From Polaromonas sp. UBA5171 (GTDB lineage Bacteria; Pseudomonadota; Gammaproteobacteria; Burkholderiales; Burkholderiaceae_C), in the NCBI GenBank assembly GCA_002413395.1, contig DHWX01000133.1, positions 17,257 through 26,613 on the forward strand: a stretch of DNA of 9,357 bases. Direction: 5' to 3'. The notes under the pieces are model-generated. The model was not told where the DNA came from. It saw only the letters and a list, made by a program, of their open reading frames with translations, and did not search any database. The number at the start of each line of letters is the position of its first letter. The first letter of the stretch is position 1. The translations under genes and the position numbers were made by a program. This document shows positions 7,012 to 9,357 of the stretch, in pieces.

Positions 7012-7017
7012 GAGCCA

Positions 7018-7046
7018 ATTCTACGGTCTCAGGGGTGACAAGTCAT
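7018..7046 (-). promoter_or_regulatory. Predicted promoter of the surE cluster
   Basis: On the minus strand, a -35-like ATGACT (7041-7046; four of six bases) and a -10 TAGAAT (7018-7023; five of six) are spaced by 17 bases. The expected transcription start falls at about 7011-7012, on or next to the A of the surE ATG. This would make the mRNA leaderless and would explain the missing ribosome site. It was judged by eye only, and another start further upstream is possible. Confidence 0.4.
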
Positions 7047-7057
7047 TTCCCATAACC

Positions 7058-7087
7058 TTCTATTTCCCTGCAGTTCGTGCCTATGAT
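7058..7087 (+). promoter_or_regulatory. Weak candidate promoter of the quinone oxidoreductase gene
   Basis: The -10 box TATGAT (7082-7087) matches five of six consensus bases. The -35 place, with an 18-base spacer, is TTCTAT (7058-7063), a poor match. The predicted leader is about 28 bases, with GGAG at 7112-7115 before the ATG at 7122. The promoter would overlap the in-frame ATGs just upstream, which supports the start at 7122. Confidence 0.35.
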
Positions 7088-7121
7088 GCAGGCTCAACCA
7101 CCACCGACAACGGAGCGACCC

Positions 7122-8096
7122 ATGCATGCCTGGCTTTGTGAAAACCCTACTGGCGTTGAAGCGCTGACCTGGAAAGAGCTGCCCACCCCTGTGCCCAAGG
7201 CGGGTGAAGTGCTGATCGAGATCAAGGCAGCCAGCCTGAACTTTCCCGACCTGCTGATCGTTCAAAACAAATACCAGACCAAGCCACCACTGCCCTTTGT
7301 GCCGGGCTCTGAATATGCCGGCGTAGTCCAAGCCGTGGGCGAAGGTGTCAAACACCTCAAGGTCGGCCAGCGTGTTGCCTGCCTGTCGGGTACTGGAGGG
7401 TTTGGCACGCACACCGTAGCACCTGCGGCCCTGTGCATGCCGCTGCCTGACGGTTTTTCGCATGTGGATGCGGCCGCCTTCATCATGATTTACGCCACCT
7501 CCTGGCATGCACTGATGGACCGGGCGCAACTCAAGACGGGCGAAACCGTTCTGGTGCTGGGCGCTGCTGGCGGCGTCGGCACTTCAGCCATCCAGATTGC
7601 GAAAGCAGCTGGTGCGCGCGTCATTGCCGCTGCATCAACCGATGAAAAATGCGCCCTTTGCGCTTCCATTGGGGCCGATGCCACCATCAACTACACCAGC
7701 AAAAACCTGCGCGACGAAATCAAGCGGCTGACTGATGGCAAAGGTCCGGACGTGATTTACGACCCGGTCGGTGGAGACTATGCTGAGCCGGCGTTTCGCT
7801 CCATTGCATGGCGTGGTCGTTATCTGGTGGTGGGATTTGCTTCGGGGTCCATCCCTTCGCTGCCGCTGAATCTCCCGTTGCTCAAGGTAGCCTCCATCGT
7901 CGGAGTGTTCTGGGGTGAGTTTGCCAAACGCGAACCCAAAGCCAATGCAGCCATGATGGCCGAGTTGGCTGACTGGTATGTCCAGGGCAAGATCAAACCG
8001 GTGATTGACCGCACCATGCCCATGGCGGAACTGAAAAACGCCTATGCGCACATGGGCTCCCGGAGCGTCATGGGCAAGCTCGTCATGGTGAATTGA
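7122..8096 (+). CDS. Zinc-independent NAD(P)H:quinone oxidoreductase family protein (MDR superfamily)
   Basis: This 324-residue protein has the two-domain plan of medium-chain reductases. The GroES-like domain (about 1-115) includes AASLNFPDLLIVQNKY (36-51) and PFVPGSEYAGVV (58-69). The Rossmann domain has the nucleotide motif GAAGGVGTSAIQIAK (147-161). The cysteines and histidines that hold zinc in alcohol dehydrogenases are absent. This places it with the quinone oxidoreductase/crotonase-like Qor group, which reduces quinones or enones with NADPH. The exact substrate cannot be read from sequence. I chose the ATG at 7122 because GGAG lies six bases upstream and the family starts there. An in-frame start at 7077 would add 15 Pro/Gln-rich residues. 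It diverges from surE. A hairpin follows its stop, but without a plus-strand U-tract. Confidence 0.92.
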   Translation: MHAWLCENPTGVEALTWKELPTPVPKAGEVLIEIKAASLNFPDLLIVQNKYQTKPPLPFVPGSEYAGVVQAVGEGVKHLKVGQRVACLSGTGGFGTHTVAPAALCMPLPDGFSHVDAAAFIMIYATSWHALMDRAQLKTGETVLVLGAAGGVGTSAIQIAKAAGARVIAAASTDEKCALCASIGADATINYTSKNLRDEIKRLTDGKGPDVIYDPVGGDYAEPAFRSIAWRGRYLVVGFASGSIPSLPLNLPLLKVASIVGVFWGEFAKREPKANAAMMAELADWYVQGKIKPVIDRTMPMAELKNAYAHMGSRSVMGKLVMVN

Positions 8097-8097
8097 C

Positions 8098-8130
8098 AAA
8101 AAAAAGCGCTGAACCGTGAAGTTCAGCGCT
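8098..8130 (-). terminator. Strong Rho-independent terminator facing minus-strand transcription
   Basis: AGCGCTGAAC (8105-8114) pairs perfectly over 10 bases with GTTCAGCGCT (8121-8130) around a six-base loop. On the plus strand eight A (8098-8105) precede the stem, so on the minus strand the hairpin is followed by eight U. On the plus strand no T-run follows. As a terminator it therefore stops minus-strand RNA. For the plus-strand quinone oxidoreductase message it is only a hairpin next to the stop codon. No minus-strand gene is recognisable upstream of it. Confidence 0.75.
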
Positions 8131-8579
8131 ATGGATACTTGGAGTGCGCCAAAAAATGGCCAAATGACTGAAATCGGGTGCAGAAACACCGGGATTCCGA
8201 TGACAAAAGCGTCGAGTTCATCAAAATTGAAGCCGAGAATTTCGTTATGCAAGAGTCATCGTGTCAATGTCGCTTCGCCGCTGTGTTTTGAACATCATCC
8301 CTTGAGGGTTGATTGATATTTCCAAAAATGGGAAAAAAGTGGCTATGCGTGTAACTGCTGCTGGCGCTAAACCGTTCATGGCGAGGGTCGTGCAGACCTT
8401 CCTTATTAAGGCGATGGACGAGATTCAGCTGGAGGTCCGCGACGCCGGGATGAGTCCAACCCAGAGTGTAAGTCCCGGCCCGATTGAAATAAATTGCGCA
8501 GGACGGACCTGACTCAAATTTTATTCAACCACGCGCGGACCCTTATCCGCTACGATTTGCCACACTAGGAGAAAACTCA
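8131..8579. other. 449-base region without a recognisable gene
   Basis: No protein or RNA family is recognised on either strand. The plus strand has an open frame ending at 8512, with possible starts TTG 8309 or ATG 8345. From 8345 it gives 55 residues with several K and R, but no good ribosome site and no known motif. Another frame (8116-8316) gives a Ser/Lys-rich translation that starts inside the terminator hairpin and is unlikely to be real. The minus strand carries a consensus -35 TTGACA (8262-8267). The right part holds several inverted repeats (8433-8550). No convincing promoter for the downstream gene was found. Confidence 0.6.
8433..8550 (+). promoter_or_regulatory. Candidate structured leader with alternative stems ahead of the LldD-like gene
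   Basis: AGGTCCG (8433-8439) pairs with CGGACCT (8504-8510). Inside this, GCCGGGA (8444-8450) pairs with TCCCGGC (8473-8479), and CGATT (8481-8485) pairs with AATTG (8492-8496) with one G-U. A second, exclusive pairing is possible: GGTCCGCG (8434-8441) with CGCGGACC (8534-8541). That competes with a local hairpin GCGGA (8535-8539)/TCCGC (8546-8550). No known riboswitch class is recognised. Short GC-rich stems can arise by chance. Confidence 0.3.
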
Positions 8580-9357
8580 ATGACCGTGATCACCAACATC
8601 GAAGACCTGCGTGTGCTGGCGCAAAAACGTGTGCCGCGCATGTTCTACGACTATGCCGATTCAGGCTCGTGGACCGAAAGCACCTACCGTGCCAATGAAG
8701 CCGACTTCCAGCCGATCAAGCTGCGCCAGCGCGTGGCCGTCAACATGGAAAACCGCAGCACCGCCACCACCATGATCGGGCAAAACGTGGCCATGCCCGT
8801 GGCCATTGCCCCTACGGGCCTGACCGGCATGCAGCATGCCGATGGCGAAATCCTGGCGGCGCGGGCCGCCAAAACATTCGGCATCCCGTTCACCCTGTCC
8901 ACCATGAGCATCTGCTCCATCGAAGACGTGGTCAAGGGCACAAACGGCCATCCGTTCTGGTTCCAGCTCTATGTGATGAAAGACCGCGACTACATCGAAC
9001 GCCTGATAGACCGCGCCAAGGCCGCCAACTGCTCGGCCCTGATGATCACGCTGGACCTGCAAATTCTCGGCCAGCGCCACAAGGACCTGAAGAACGGTTT
9101 GAGCGCGCCGCCCAAGCCGACCCTGGCCAACCTGATCAACATGGCGACCAAGCCGCGCTGGGGCCTGGGCATGCTGGGCACGCCACGTCGCGGCTTCGGC
9201 AACATCATTGGCCACGTCAAGGGCGTGGACAACATGGGCAGCCTGTCCGAATGGACCTCCAAACAGTTCGACCCGGCGCTCAACTGGGGCGACGTGGAAT
9301 GGATCAAGAAGCGCTGGGGCGGCAAGATCATCCTCAAGGGCATTCAGGATGTGGAAG
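8580..9357 (+). CDS. FMN-dependent alpha-hydroxy-acid dehydrogenase (LldD-like), 3'-truncated by window edge
   Basis: The frame opens at ATG 8580, with AGGAGA at 8567-8572, and is still open at the window end after 259 codons. Full-length members have about 380-400 residues. The protein belongs to the FMN-dependent 2-hydroxy-acid dehydrogenase/oxidase family (L-lactate dehydrogenase LldD, mandelate dehydrogenase, glycolate oxidase). Visible marks are YDYADSGSWTE (23-33, with the substrate-binding tyrosine region), FMN-contacting IAPTGLTGM, FTLSTMSICSIEDV, the WFQLYVMKDRD strand, ITLDLQILGQRHKDLKNG, and the lysine in ILKGIQDVE that contacts flavin N5. The catalytic His and Arg of the HGGRQLD motif lie outside the window. 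Close resemblance to E. coli LldD makes L-lactate a likely substrate, but other 2-hydroxy acids cannot be excluded. Confidence 0.93.
   Translation, partial: MTVITNIEDLRVLAQKRVPRMFYDYADSGSWTESTYRANEADFQPIKLRQRVAVNMENRSTATTMIGQNVAMPVAIAPTGLTGMQHADGEILAARAAKTFGIPFTLSTMSICSIEDVVKGTNGHPFWFQLYVMKDRDYIERLIDRAKAANCSALMITLDLQILGQRHKDLKNGLSAPPKPTLANLINMATKPRWGLGMLGTPRRGFGNIIGHVKGVDNMGSLSEWTSKQFDPALNWGDVEWIKKRWGGKIILKGIQDVE

Noticed and set aside
7635..8252. Minus-strand open frame of 205 codons running from the gene-poor region into the quinone oxidoreductase gene.
   Set aside because: It starts at a TTG with no ribosome site, reads through the terminator hairpin and is antisense to a clear gene for most of its length.
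8116..8316. Plus-strand open frame of 66 codons after the quinone oxidoreductase gene.
   Set aside because: It starts inside the terminator hairpin loop, has no ribosome site and gives a Ser/Lys-rich sequence without family marks.
8430..8510. tRNA-like outline on the minus strand: a 7-bp end stem (8504-8510 with 8433-8439) followed by CCA (8432-8430).
   Set aside because: The inside does not fit a cloverleaf. There is no T-arm next to the acceptor stem, no proper T-loop, and no clear D-arm or anticodon arm. The CCA is probably chance.

Overview
The window looks like chromosomal DNA of a GC-rich betaproteobacterium, most likely a Comamonadaceae member (Rhodoferax/Polaromonas type). This rests on the style of the proteins, the surE-pcm-nlpD block followed by rlmD, and the form of the alpha-hydroxy-acid dehydrogenase. 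No database search was possible, so the genus is a guess. Most of the window is housekeeping sequence. I see no mobile element, CRISPR array, rRNA or tRNA.

Layout from left to right. (1) Bases 2-1439, plus strand: the end of tonB, then exbB and exbD, the energy-transducing complex for TonB-dependent outer-membrane uptake. (2) A convergent small GlcG/HbpS-like (DUF336) gene on the minus strand. (3) A divergent plus-strand gene for a seven-helix Bax-inhibitor-1 family membrane protein, with a good promoter, a hairpin at the predicted 5' end of its mRNA and a clear Rho-independent terminator. (4) A minus-strand cluster read right to left: surE, pcm, nlpD, rlmD. It links nucleotide scavenging, protein repair, cell-wall amidase activation and 23S rRNA methylation. 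The rpoS gene that usually follows nlpD is absent. (5) Divergent from surE, a plus-strand zinc-independent quinone oxidoreductase. (6) A 449-base region (8131-8579) without a recognisable gene, bounded on the left by a strong terminator that faces minus-strand transcription and on the right by mutually exclusive RNA stems. (7) An FMN-dependent alpha-hydroxy-acid dehydrogenase (LldD-like) that runs off the right edge.

The points most worth a second look are small. The 8098-8550 region may hold a minus-strand small RNA and a structured leader of the LldD-like gene. There are AT-rich, rare-codon patches inside pcm and rlmD that may be remnants of an interspersed repeat. SurE may have a leaderless transcript. 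I found no convincing new multi-gene system.
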